Assembly: GCA_023229425.1 (NCBI GenBank)
Contig: JALNZG010000001.1
Span: forward strand, 434,001-498,000
Length of the DNA stretch: 64,000 nucleotides
Origin: Ignavibacteriaceae bacterium
GTDB lineage: Bacteria > Bacteroidota > Ignavibacteria > Ignavibacteriales > Ignavibacteriaceae
Reading direction: 5' to 3'
This document shows positions 9,135 through 16,557 of the stretch, piece by piece. Numbering within the stretch: the stretch's first letter is position 1; every line of letters starts with the position of its first letter. The translations under genes and the position numbers were made by a program. The notes beneath the pieces are model-generated. The model saw nothing but the letters and a program-made list of their open reading frames with translations. It searched no databases and was not told the DNA's origin.

Positions 9135-10994
9135 TTAATAATTTCCCTTCTCAATTTCCTTTTTCTTCGCCTGAAGCTGAATCCCTTTTTTCATCAAGTC
9201 CAACGCATCTTCTTCATCTTCCGCCATAACCAATAAAGCATGGTTTTCAGCAATTTCTTTTTCGAGATGATAAAGTTTGAAAGATTTAATCAGGTCACTT
9301 CCGTATTTGAAGAATCGCTTTTCTTTATTCTCCGGTTTTCGCTGATCCCAGAGTTCACTGATGAGATATTTCTCAAAAGTAATTTCAAGAAGATATTCTT
9401 GCAGTTTTTCGTCTTCAATTTTTTCGAGTAATCTGCTTATCTCTAAAGGTTCATCATTTACCAAGGCATCGTAAACCAAATGAGCAAGTGTTTTGTGGTA
9501 AGGAATTTGGAATTCATCAGGATTCACATGGTCAAGCAAATAGCGGGTGATTTGTTCGTGACCTTCAAACAGTAAAATTATTATTTCCTGCTCATTCCTA
9601 AATTCCGCCGGGAGCATCTTTGCTTCAACCGCTTCGGCAATTTCTTTCTGCTGAATTTTCTCTTTCTGATTTCGTTCCTGCACGGCAAATTTATTTGTTC
9701 CGGCAATCGCTTTTTCAAGTTCAGCTTCTAAAAGTTTTTCACGCAAGCCGAATTTTTCTGCGATTGATTTTAAGAGAAAACTTCTCTTCAATTCATCATT
9801 TAGCAATGCCACCGGTTTTACAAGTTCGCGGATTGCTTCTGCGGACTTAACCGCATCGTTGAAATATCCTTGCTCTTCAAAAATTGCCGTTTGGTATTCT
9901 AAAAAATTTACCGCGCGGGAAATAATGTCAAGAAATGCATCGCTTCCGTTCCTCTGAACAAAAGAATCGGGATCTTCACCTTTTGGTAGCGTAGCAATTT
10001 TAATGTTCATGTTTTGTTTTAAAAGAATTTCGATACTCCGCATAGAAGCTTTAACACCGGCTGTATCGGCATCAAAAAGAAGAACGGTATTTTTCGTGTA
10101 GCGTGAAAGAAGCTGAACTTGCTCATCGGTAAATGCCGTACCTGAAACCGCGACAACATTTTTTATTCCGTGCTGATGCAGTGAAATTAAATCCATGTAC
10201 CCCTCAACCACAATTGCTAAATCTTGTCGACGGATTTCATCTTTCCCGTGCGAAAGTCCGTAGAGCGTTCTTCCTTTGTGATAGATTTTAGATTCCGGTG
10301 AGTTTAAATATTTCGCAGCTCCTTCGCGGGCATCAAAAATCCTTCCGCCGAAACCAATTACTCTACCGTTCGGAGAAAATATCGGAAAGATCATTCTTCC
10401 TGCAAATTTGTCGTACAATTTCCCTTTTTCTGATTTGCCGATAACACCAAGCTGTAACGATTTTTCAATATCGATATTATTTTTATTTAGGAAGTTTACT
10501 GTTGCATCCCAATGATCGGGGCAGTAACCTAGACCGAATGCGCGCAATGTTTGAGGTTTAATTTTCCGTTGCTCAAAATATGCGCGGGCAATGTTTCCAT
10601 CTTCTTCTTTCAAAAGATTATCGCTGAAAAATTTTGCAACTGAAGTGTTAATGTCGTAAAGAATTTCCGTTTCACTCTGCTCTGCATCGCTTTTCTGATC
10701 TTCATATTCAAGAGTAATACCAAGCTCGGCAGCCATTTCTTGCACCGACTCAACAAACGATATTTTTTTATACTCCATTAAAAATTTGAAAACATTTCCG
10801 CCTGCATGGCAGCCGAAACAATGATAGATTTGTTTGTCCTGGCTAACTGTAAACGAAGGAGTTTTTTCGTTGTGGAAAGGGCAGAGTCCGATGTAATTAT
10901 TTCCGCGTTTACGCAATTGAACGCTGTTTGAAATTACATCAACGATATCTGCCGAAATTCTTATTTGTTCTATTTGTGCTTCTGAAATTCTCAT
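9135..10994 (-). CDS. dnaG: DNA primase
   Basis: Makes the RNA primers for chromosomal replication together with the DnaB helicase. The 619 aa have the standard three parts: an N-terminal CHC2 zinc domain with CPFHNEKTPSF and YHCFGCHAGG (C38, H41, C59, C62), a TOPRIM core with VVEGYMDLISLHQHG and LLFDADTAG, and a C-terminal helical helicase-binding region rich in Glu and Lys. I chose the ATG at 10994 (MRISEAQIEQIR). An in-frame TTG two codons earlier is unlikely. No good Shine-Dalgarno is seen before either start. It is convergent with gap and divergent from the methyltransferase island, which begins after 460 bp of non-coding DNA. Confidence 0.97.
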   Translation of the reverse strand: MRISEAQIEQIRISADIVDVISNSVQLRKRGNNYIGLCPFHNEKTPSFTVSQDKQIYHCFGCHAGGNVFKFLMEYKKISFVESVQEMAAELGITLEYEDQKSDAEQSETEILYDINTSVAKFFSDNLLKEEDGNIARAYFEQRKIKPQTLRAFGLGYCPDHWDATVNFLNKNNIDIEKSLQLGVIGKSEKGKLYDKFAGRMIFPIFSPNGRVIGFGGRIFDAREGAAKYLNSPESKIYHKGRTLYGLSHGKDEIRRQDLAIVVEGYMDLISLHQHGIKNVVAVSGTAFTDEQVQLLSRYTKNTVLLFDADTAGVKASMRSIEILLKQNMNIKIATLPKGEDPDSFVQRNGSDAFLDIISRAVNFLEYQTAIFEEQGYFNDAVKSAEAIRELVKPVALLNDELKRSFLLKSIAEKFGLREKLLEAELEKAIAGTNKFAVQERNQKEKIQQKEIAEAVEAKMLPAEFRNEQEIIILLFEGHEQITRYLLDHVNPDEFQIPYHKTLAHLVYDALVNDEPLEISRLLEKIEDEKLQEYLLEITFEKYLISELWDQRKPENKEKRFFKYGSDLIKSFKLYHLEKEIAENHALLVMAEDEEDALDLMKKGIQLQAKKKEIEKGNY

Positions 10995-11459
10995 AAGCAA
11001 ATATAAAAAATTTCAGGATGAGGAAGGGTATTTGAAATTACTTTTTAGCTCCATTGGTGCTTACTGTTTATAGCATTTTAGAGAGAATAATTATTTCAGC
11101 TCCATCGGAGCGGGCTGTTCTATATGGCGGTGTTTTTAAGGTTGCAAGGAACAAAAAAACAAGAATTGTGCAGAAAAAGAACTATTTTTTAGAAACTTAA
11201 AAAGTAATTAAGTTATAAGCCAAAATTAAAAATTAAAGTAATAGAAAGTGTATTGCCATTAGAAACGAAATTGAGTAATATCTTTTTTTGGCTGAAATGA
11301 ACAAGAAGTTACATGTTGTGTAAGAGGAAGATAATTAGATGTTTTTTATAAAATAATATTGGAAGTGCTATAATGAGTAGGTACATTCGGTCAGTAAATA
11401 ATTTATTTTTCAATATCATTGCTAAAAAAATAGCCTATAATTAATTCTAATATAAGTAA
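10995..11459. other. Gene-free stretch at the left edge of the accessory island
   Basis: About 465 bp with no supported ORF. It holds two REP-like units (11047-11073 and 11098-11127). It also has a clear TATAAT at 11436-11441, a possible -10 box for the methyltransferase, but no good -35 box at 16-18 bp. The rest is featureless AT-rich sequence. Confidence 0.6.
11047..11127. repeat. Two REP-like units of the AGCTCCATYGG type
   Basis: AGCTCCATTGGTGC at 11047 and AGCTCCATCGGAGC at 11098 begin two related units of 27 and 30 bp. Each ends in a CTGTT(T/C)TATA-like tail. In the second unit the head is a near-perfect palindrome (GCTCC with GGAGC). They look like diverged copies of a dispersed intergenic repeat. 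Confidence 0.5.
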
Positions 11460-12374
11460 ATGTTAAGTCCAGCGTACACGACAAAACTCGGAAAGTGCTT
11501 TAATAATACCATCGAACAAGTGTTGGATTCAAAAAAAGTTCTCAAAAATAAATCAGTTGATTTAATTTTTACATCCCCTCCATTTCCGTTAAAAAGGAAG
11601 AAAAAATATGGGAACCTAAACGGTGAAGATTATATTAACTGGTTAGTGAGTGTTTTTTCGGGATTATTAAGGACTTTAAAAGACAACGGTTCTATCGTAA
11701 TTGAAATTGGCAATGCATGGGATGCCGGCGTCCCCGTAATGTCTATACTACCAATGAAAACACTATTAGCACTAGTTGAAAAAAACGGACTTTATTTATG
11801 TCAACAATTTGTATGGTATAATAAAGCAAAATTACCCACCCCTGCTCAATGGGTAAATGTTAAAAGAGTTAGAGTAAAAGATGCATTCACGCATATTTGG
11901 TGGTTAAGCAAAACCCCATTTCCAAAAGCCAATAATAAAAAAGTCCTTGTTGAATACAGCGATTCAATGAAAGCCTTGCTAAAAACTCAAAAATATAATT
12001 TCGGGAAAAGACCGTCTGAACATGTGATTGGAGAAAAATCTTTTTTGAAGAATAATTCAGGAGCGATTCCATCAAACGTACTGATCAGTTCAAACACGCA
12101 ATCTAGCTCAGATTATTTAAGGTATTGTAAAGAGAACAATTTAACCCCTCATCCAGCTCGGATGCCCTCAATGTTACCAGAATTCTTTATTGAATTTTTA
12201 ACAGAGCAAGGAAACGTAGTCTTAGATCCCTTTGGAGGGAGTAATACCACTGGTGAAGTTTGTGAGAAATTAAAACGGAAATGGATTTCAGTAGAACCCG
12301 AGTTAAATTACATCCAGTCGTCAAAGGGAAGATTTTATAACAAATTGGTTAAGGATAATGTCAAGAATAATTAA
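11460..12374 (+). CDS. M.PvuII-like DNA N4-cytosine methyltransferase
   Basis: An AdoMet-dependent DNA methyltransferase of 304 aa in the beta-class order. The catalytic motif IV TSPPF (38-42) comes first and the AdoMet-binding motif I DPFGGSNTTG (256-265) last. An SPPF/SPPY catalytic motif is typical of N4-cytosine enzymes. From memory of M.PvuII, the match extends through the KYGN region, WVNVKRVRVKDAFTHIWWLS, IPSNVL and HPARMPSMLPEFFIEFLTE, so CAGCTG or a relative is a plausible target (inference). The start is weakly supported: there is no ribosome site and a TATAAT only about 20 bp upstream, so the message may be nearly leaderless. The end overlaps the next gene by 17 bp, arguing for one operon. 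Confidence 0.9.
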   Translation: MLSPAYTTKLGKCFNNTIEQVLDSKKVLKNKSVDLIFTSPPFPLKRKKKYGNLNGEDYINWLVSVFSGLLRTLKDNGSIVIEIGNAWDAGVPVMSILPMKTLLALVEKNGLYLCQQFVWYNKAKLPTPAQWVNVKRVRVKDAFTHIWWLSKTPFPKANNKKVLVEYSDSMKALLKTQKYNFGKRPSEHVIGEKSFLKNNSGAIPSNVLISSNTQSSSDYLRYCKENNLTPHPARMPSMLPEFFIEFLTEQGNVVLDPFGGSNTTGEVCEKLKRKWISVEPELNYIQSSKGRFYNKLVKDNVKNN

Positions 12375-13173
12375 CACGCTTGCAAAAAGATCATTTGTGT
12401 TTCATGAGTTACATACTGTTGCTTATTATAGTGAAAGCGAGTTAGAAGACAAATTATTTCAGCACTTTGAAACCCTTTTCCCCGATTTCTATTTTTTCCC
12501 ATTTAAAATTAACATTAAGGATCAAAACTTAAATAAGAAAAAGCAACCCGATTACTCCTTCTTAAAAAAAGATTTAACCGAATGGTGGGTTGTTGAAGTT
12601 GAACTGTATGGACACCCTGTTTCACATGTCAAAGACCAAGTAGATACATTTTTAAATGGCGATTATAATAGTATAAAGACAGCAAAATATATTAGCTCAC
12701 AATTAAAAAAATATTGCCATGTAGAAATTCAAAAAGCAAAGATTGGATTATTAGTACAAGAAATGGCCCCGCGAATAATGATTATTGTTGACAAGTCCGT
12801 TGAGAATTGGGAAAATGAATTTGCAGGGCGGGGTGTCAAGATATTTGTTTTTGAGTTATATAAAAATACTGAACGTGAATATGTTTTTAGATTAAAAGGA
12901 GATTATCCAATTATAAAAATACATAGCGCTCATTGTCGTTTTTGTAAATACTTGAGAAATACACTTGAAATAACTTCGGATTGTCTTTTTTTAGATAATT
13001 TTCCAGACAATCTTGAAATTAATATTGGGGATCGATTAACATCATGGCAAAGAATTAAGAGTGAGGATAAAATGTATTTGCAATTCATCGGAAGTATGAA
13101 CCCACTAGCAAATGATGGGAATTACTCTTTGATCATTGACTCTCAGAACAATCTTTACATCAAAAATAATTGA
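12358..13173 (+). CDS. Putative PD-(D/E)XK-type nuclease of the methyltransferase cassette
   Basis: A protein of 271 aa not recognised by name. Residues 28-95 look like a PD-(D/E)XK core: an acidic helix (SESELEDKLF), then QPDYSF (D65), a hydrophobic strand WWVVEVEL with E80 and E82, and a helix with a conserved-looking Gln (HVKDQ, Q94). The usual Lys of the last motif is Glu here, so activity is uncertain. The C-terminal half has CRFC (a CxxC) and no known domain. The start overlaps the methyltransferase end by 17 bp and the stop is 7 bp before the ATPase, so all three genes are one unit. By position it is the best candidate for the restriction subunit. Confidence 0.6.
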   Translation: MSRIINTLAKRSFVFHELHTVAYYSESELEDKLFQHFETLFPDFYFFPFKINIKDQNLNKKKQPDYSFLKKDLTEWWVVEVELYGHPVSHVKDQVDTFLNGDYNSIKTAKYISSQLKKYCHVEIQKAKIGLLVQEMAPRIMIIVDKSVENWENEFAGRGVKIFVFELYKNTEREYVFRLKGDYPIIKIHSAHCRFCKYLRNTLEITSDCLFLDNFPDNLEINIGDRLTSWQRIKSEDKMYLQFIGSMNPLANDGNYSLIIDSQNNLYIKNN

Positions 13174-13180
13174 GGCTAAA

Positions 13181-14689
13181 ATGAAATTTGAATTAGGTCC
13201 GGAAATTATTAATGCATATAAGAGATTATCTTATACACCATGGTATGCTTTAGCAGAATTCGTTGATAACTCGACCCAGTCCTTTATAAGTGATAGAAAA
13301 AAGCTTGAAGTGGTTTTCAAAGCTGAGAATAAAACTTTGGAAGTAAAAATCAAAGTTGAACCAAACCGCATTATCATTGAAGATAATGCAATGGGTATGT
13401 CAGAAAAAGAATTAGGCGAAGCAATAATTCTTGGGAAACCGACAGAACATTCTATCGGAAGATCAAAATATGGACTTGGTTTAAAAACTTCGGCTTGTTG
13501 GTTCGGGAATAATTGGTCTGTACGAACAAAAAAACTGGGTGAAAGTTTTGAACATTTTATTGAAATTGATGTCAATAAAATAGCCAGTGATGAGAGAGAC
13601 ATCAAAAACATATCCCACAAAAAGGGAAAAAATGAACACTATACAATTATCGAAATCTGGAATCTTAATAGAAAAATACCAGGAAAAACGGCAGGTAAAA
13701 TAAAAGATTATTTACGTTCTTTTTATCGCTTTGATTTTACAGATATAAATTTAAAACTTTTTTATCAGGATGATCCTTTAATTTGGGATCAAGCCGCGAT
13801 AGATAAAAGATTGAGCAAAGATAGATTTGGGAAATGTAAAAAAAGAGAGTTTAAGTTTAATATTGGGAAGAAAAAAGTAAGTGGCTGGGCTGGTGTTTTA
13901 GTGGTCGGAAGTAGACGGGATGCCGGATTCTCTTTAGTAATTGAAAACAGAGTAATTAGAGGATGGCCTAATGGTTATAGACCAGAAACTCTTTTCGGAT
14001 CTCAAGAAGGAGGTTCGAACGATTTGGTAAATCAAAGATTAACTGGTGAAATAGTCCTTGAGGGATTTGACATAAGTCATACAAAAGATGAGGTATTGTT
14101 TTCCGATGAGGAATTGGAAATTTTTAATAATAAGTTATCTGAATTATTGGGTGATATAAGGCAGGAAGCTCTAACATTTAGAAAGAAAGATGTCGATTTG
14201 CCAAATCCAAATATGGATAACGACAGTGCTGAGGCACTAAATGAGTTTGAAGAAGAAATTAATTCACCAGAGATCAAAGACATAGTTGAACATTTTGAAA
14301 CCCCAGAGTTAGAGGTCATCGAAAAAATAAATAGAATAATTATTAAAAAGGTAACCTCAACCACAAAAGAACCCGATCTTAATGCAAAAATTAATAATGT
14401 AGAAATAAAAATTTTTATACCAGACGATCTTTCTCCAAATGACCCGTATGTAATTGTTGAAACTACTGCAAAGAAGGAACAAATAATCGTTCTCATAAAT
14501 AAAAATCATCCTCATTGGGAGGAATTAAAAAATGCAAACAGCATTCTAAATTTTTTCAGACACTGTACTTATGATGCAGTCGCAGAATGGAAGTGTTATT
14601 TTAAATACGGTAAAATTCAACCCGACACTGTTAAACTTCTTAAAGATAATTTGCTTCGCGTTCCACTGGAAATAAAGAAAAGCAAATAA
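13181..14689 (+). CDS. MORC/MutL-like GHKL ATPase of the restriction-modification-like cassette
   Basis: A protein of 502 aa with a GHKL ATPase fold: AEFVDNSTQS (E26, D29, N30) for Mg-ATP, IEDNAMGMS (D68, G72), and GRSKYGLGLKTSA as the ATP lid. An S5-like domain follows with FDISHTKDEVLF (K302), closely like the MutL HPTKxEVRF loop whose Lys touches the gamma-phosphate. The C-terminal 200 aa are acidic and then a novel globular part. Prokaryotic relatives of MORC ATPases linked to restriction-modification genes are known in the literature. I chose the ATG at 13181, with GAGG 6 bp upstream. An earlier in-frame start would overlap the previous gene. A DNA-loop-clamping or cleavage-licensing role is inference. 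Confidence 0.88.
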   Translation: MKFELGPEIINAYKRLSYTPWYALAEFVDNSTQSFISDRKKLEVVFKAENKTLEVKIKVEPNRIIIEDNAMGMSEKELGEAIILGKPTEHSIGRSKYGLGLKTSACWFGNNWSVRTKKLGESFEHFIEIDVNKIASDERDIKNISHKKGKNEHYTIIEIWNLNRKIPGKTAGKIKDYLRSFYRFDFTDINLKLFYQDDPLIWDQAAIDKRLSKDRFGKCKKREFKFNIGKKKVSGWAGVLVVGSRRDAGFSLVIENRVIRGWPNGYRPETLFGSQEGGSNDLVNQRLTGEIVLEGFDISHTKDEVLFSDEELEIFNNKLSELLGDIRQEALTFRKKDVDLPNPNMDNDSAEALNEFEEEINSPEIKDIVEHFETPELEVIEKINRIIIKKVTSTTKEPDLNAKINNVEIKIFIPDDLSPNDPYVIVETTAKKEQIIVLINKNHPHWEELKNANSILNFFRHCTYDAVAEWKCYFKYGKIQPDTVKLLKDNLLRVPLEIKKSK

Positions 14690-14875
14690 TCTAATTTTTA
14701 CTTTTCAAAAAAGAATTAACTTGAATTTTTTTCTAATATATAGGTGAAAATTACTCGATTTAAGTTTTCTCGAATAATTTTTTGATGAAATAGACAATTG
14801 CTTAGCATCGTTACCACTTAAATTCTAAACTCAATCAGTTTACTTTTCTTTCTTTGAATTGTGCTGCTTTATTCA

Positions 14876-14906
14876 AACCTCCGCAGTTCTTAAAACTGCG
14901 GAGGTT
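14876..14906. terminator. Bidirectional hairpin between the ATPase and a convergent gene
   Basis: A perfect 13 bp inverted repeat, AACCTCCGCAGTT (14876-14888) with its complement at 14894-14906 around CTTAA. It sits between convergent genes. T-tracts are short on both sides. It is an unusually GC-rich stem for this region. Confidence 0.6.
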
Positions 14907-14916
14907 GTTAAACCAA

Positions 14917-15606
14917 TCAACTCGCCGGTGGCGGTGTTGGTGTATCCGGCGGAGTATCACCTTTTCCCTTACCACCGCCTCCTTTCGGTATCGTTGCAAA
15001 TTCAAGAAGTATCGCCTCGTTTTCCTGGAAGGCAGCTTTAACAAAATTACGCAATTTGGTTTTCACCTTTTTCAAAGCTTTATCCGACGCATCGCGCACT
15101 AACGTTGCCTGCTCTTGCAGTTTCTTCGCGTCCTCTTGCGCCTTATCCGCGTCCACTATTCTTGCAGCCGCATCGTTCAAAGCGGTTACGTCACTCTGCA
15201 CTAATCCGCTCTTCAAAAGCAGTACACTCCGCTCAGCAACAACAACCTGCAAATATTCGCAGAGAGAACGTAGCCCGTTTACAGAATCGGGTATCCGCTG
15301 CCCAACCTTAAATTGACTCAAATTCCGCTGATCATTTTCATAGGCGCTTTTTGCCGCCATATAAATTTTGGAGATTAGCGCCTTAGTTTCCTTTACCACC
15401 AGATTTTGCTCGGCGGTAAAATCCTCCAACGCCTTAACTGCTATGTTTTGCTCTCTTTCTTTTGCCGTTAGATCAGCTATGGCAGTATTCAGCGCAGTTT
15501 GAGTTTCCGTTTGAAACCCTTTTTCCGTAAGCAGAGTTAAGTTTCTGCTTACAGCTAATACCAGGGCGTTTCCGTCCTGCAAATTGAAATTGATTTTAGT
15601 GTTCAT
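14917..15606 (-). CDS. Unrecognised helical protein with Gly/Pro-rich tail
   Basis: A protein of 229 aa that I do not recognise. It is predicted to be almost all alpha-helical, with long amphipathic stretches rich in Ala, Glu, Lys and Gln (about residues 20-200), compatible with a helical bundle or coiled coil. It ends in a low-complexity tail of Gly-Lys then Pro-Thr (KGGGGKGKGDTPPDTPTPPP). It has no signal peptide or membrane segment. Its codon use and base composition are visibly more GC-rich than the flanking genes, suggesting a different history. It lies downstream of, and on the same strand as, the frameshifted heptapeptide-repeat ORF. Upstream of the start TTTGAAGGGTG offers a plausible ribosome site. 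Confidence 0.75.
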   Translation of the reverse strand: MNTKINFNLQDGNALVLAVSRNLTLLTEKGFQTETQTALNTAIADLTAKEREQNIAVKALEDFTAEQNLVVKETKALISKIYMAAKSAYENDQRNLSQFKVGQRIPDSVNGLRSLCEYLQVVVAERSVLLLKSGLVQSDVTALNDAAARIVDADKAQEDAKKLQEQATLVRDASDKALKKVKTKLRNFVKAAFQENEAILLEFATIPKGGGGKGKGDTPPDTPTPPPAS

Positions 15607-15621
15607 ATAACACCCTTCAAA

Positions 15622-16174
15622 TTAGTTGAAAATTAATTTATTTGCGGTATGAATGTCTTGATGTGATATTGAGCGGCACATACCTAACCCCCAATATTGA
15701 AAATTCCCACAATTTAAGCTAAAAACAAGCTTTTTCTCTAAAACAGCCTCAAAAGTTTCCATAACGGAATCAAAAGTTCGGGCAACGGAACCAAAAGTTC
15801 GGGGCAACGGAACCAAAAGTTCGGGCAACAGAACCATAAGTTCGGGCAACAGAACCAAAAGTACGGGCAACAGAGCCAAAAGTTCTGGCAACCGAACCAA
15901 AAGTACGGGCAACACAACCAAAAGTTAGAGTGACAGAACCTAAAAATTTAGCGACTGAGGGATATATTCTTTTATATGATCTAAATGAAATTATGTCGGA
16001 TCTTCGATGTGGTAAGAAAGTCTCAACGGAAATAGAGTTTGATAGATTGGGAATTAAAAAAGTTGTAAAGGGTGTATAGGACTTAAAAAAAGTCACAGTT
16101 CTGCGGCGGCGGATAATCTCCGTTTCGAGTAATTTATTTTGAAAAAATTTGAACCTCTTAGATACTTCCGCCAA
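15622..16174 (-). pseudogene. Frameshifted heptapeptide-repeat ORF (ARTFGSV)n
   Basis: On the minus strand an open frame reads about eight copies of a seven-residue unit, consensus ARTFGSV, from the 21 bp DNA repeats at 15749-15959. One repeat copy is 22 bp (GGGG at 15801-15804 instead of GGG). This breaks the frame, and removing one base joins the two open frames into about 184 codons ending at 15622 (...DIHTANKLIFN). Differences between copies are mostly synonymous in this frame (CGA/CGT/AGA for Arg, TCC/TCT/TCG for Ser, GGT/GGC for Gly), which argues it was translated. The TTG start at 16174 is a guess, and a GC-rich element at 16103-16116 lies inside the N-terminal part. A sequencing error or phase-variable C-run could also explain the frameshift. 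Confidence 0.45.
15749..15959. repeat. Tandem array of ten 21 bp units
   Basis: Ten head-to-tail units with consensus CCAAAAGTTCGGGCAACGGAA on the plus strand. Units 1, 9 and 10 are the most diverged and unit 3 (15791-15812) is 22 bp. The 21 bp period equals seven codons and also two turns of DNA, so both a coding repeat and phased protein-binding sites upstream of the 229 aa gene are possible. There are no unique spacers, so it is not a CRISPR array. Confidence 0.9.
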
Positions 16175-16557
16175 AACTCCTCCGCTTTGTAGTTGTAAAC
16201 TACTTTGTCAAAAAGTAATTGTCAAGATAATTTTTTATTTGAATCCAACTTTTCAACTTTCACTTTCTTTTTGCATAATATTTCCCTTTTGTTTTACAAG
16301 TAAATTATTTATTAAGTTAAGTATATATGAATTATTTTTTTTTGGAATCTGTAGAGTGTTCACATAAGTAGCTTATATTTTTTAGCCCTGAATATTCTAG
16401 TTCTTCTTTTTATTAAACCGTTGTGATTAAAAGAAAGTTAAGCACAGAAAAATGGACTTTAGTATGATAACTTCATTTCTTTATTTTTAAAAATCATTAC
16501 TAAGTTGTCCTTTTATCTAAATTAATTTTTTCCCCATGACAAACTGTAAAAACGATT
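16175..16557. other. Gene-free AT-rich stretch before the histidine kinase
   Basis: About 380 bp with no supported ORF and long A and T runs. I see no convincing promoter pair; a TTCACA near 16357 and TATATT near 16374 are too close together. No repeats were recognised. It probably carries the kinase promoter and marks the right edge of the accessory island. Confidence 0.5.

Noticed and set aside
15749..15959. CRISPR array
   Set aside because: Units are 21 bp, head to tail, without unique spacers, and no cas genes are near.
16350..16380. Promoter of the histidine kinase (TTCACA and TATATT)
   Set aside because: The two boxes are only about 9 bp apart, too close for a sigma70-type promoter.
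11001..16557. Prophage or integrative element
   Set aside because: No integrase, transposase, attachment repeats or phage structural genes; the region is better described as a small accessory island.
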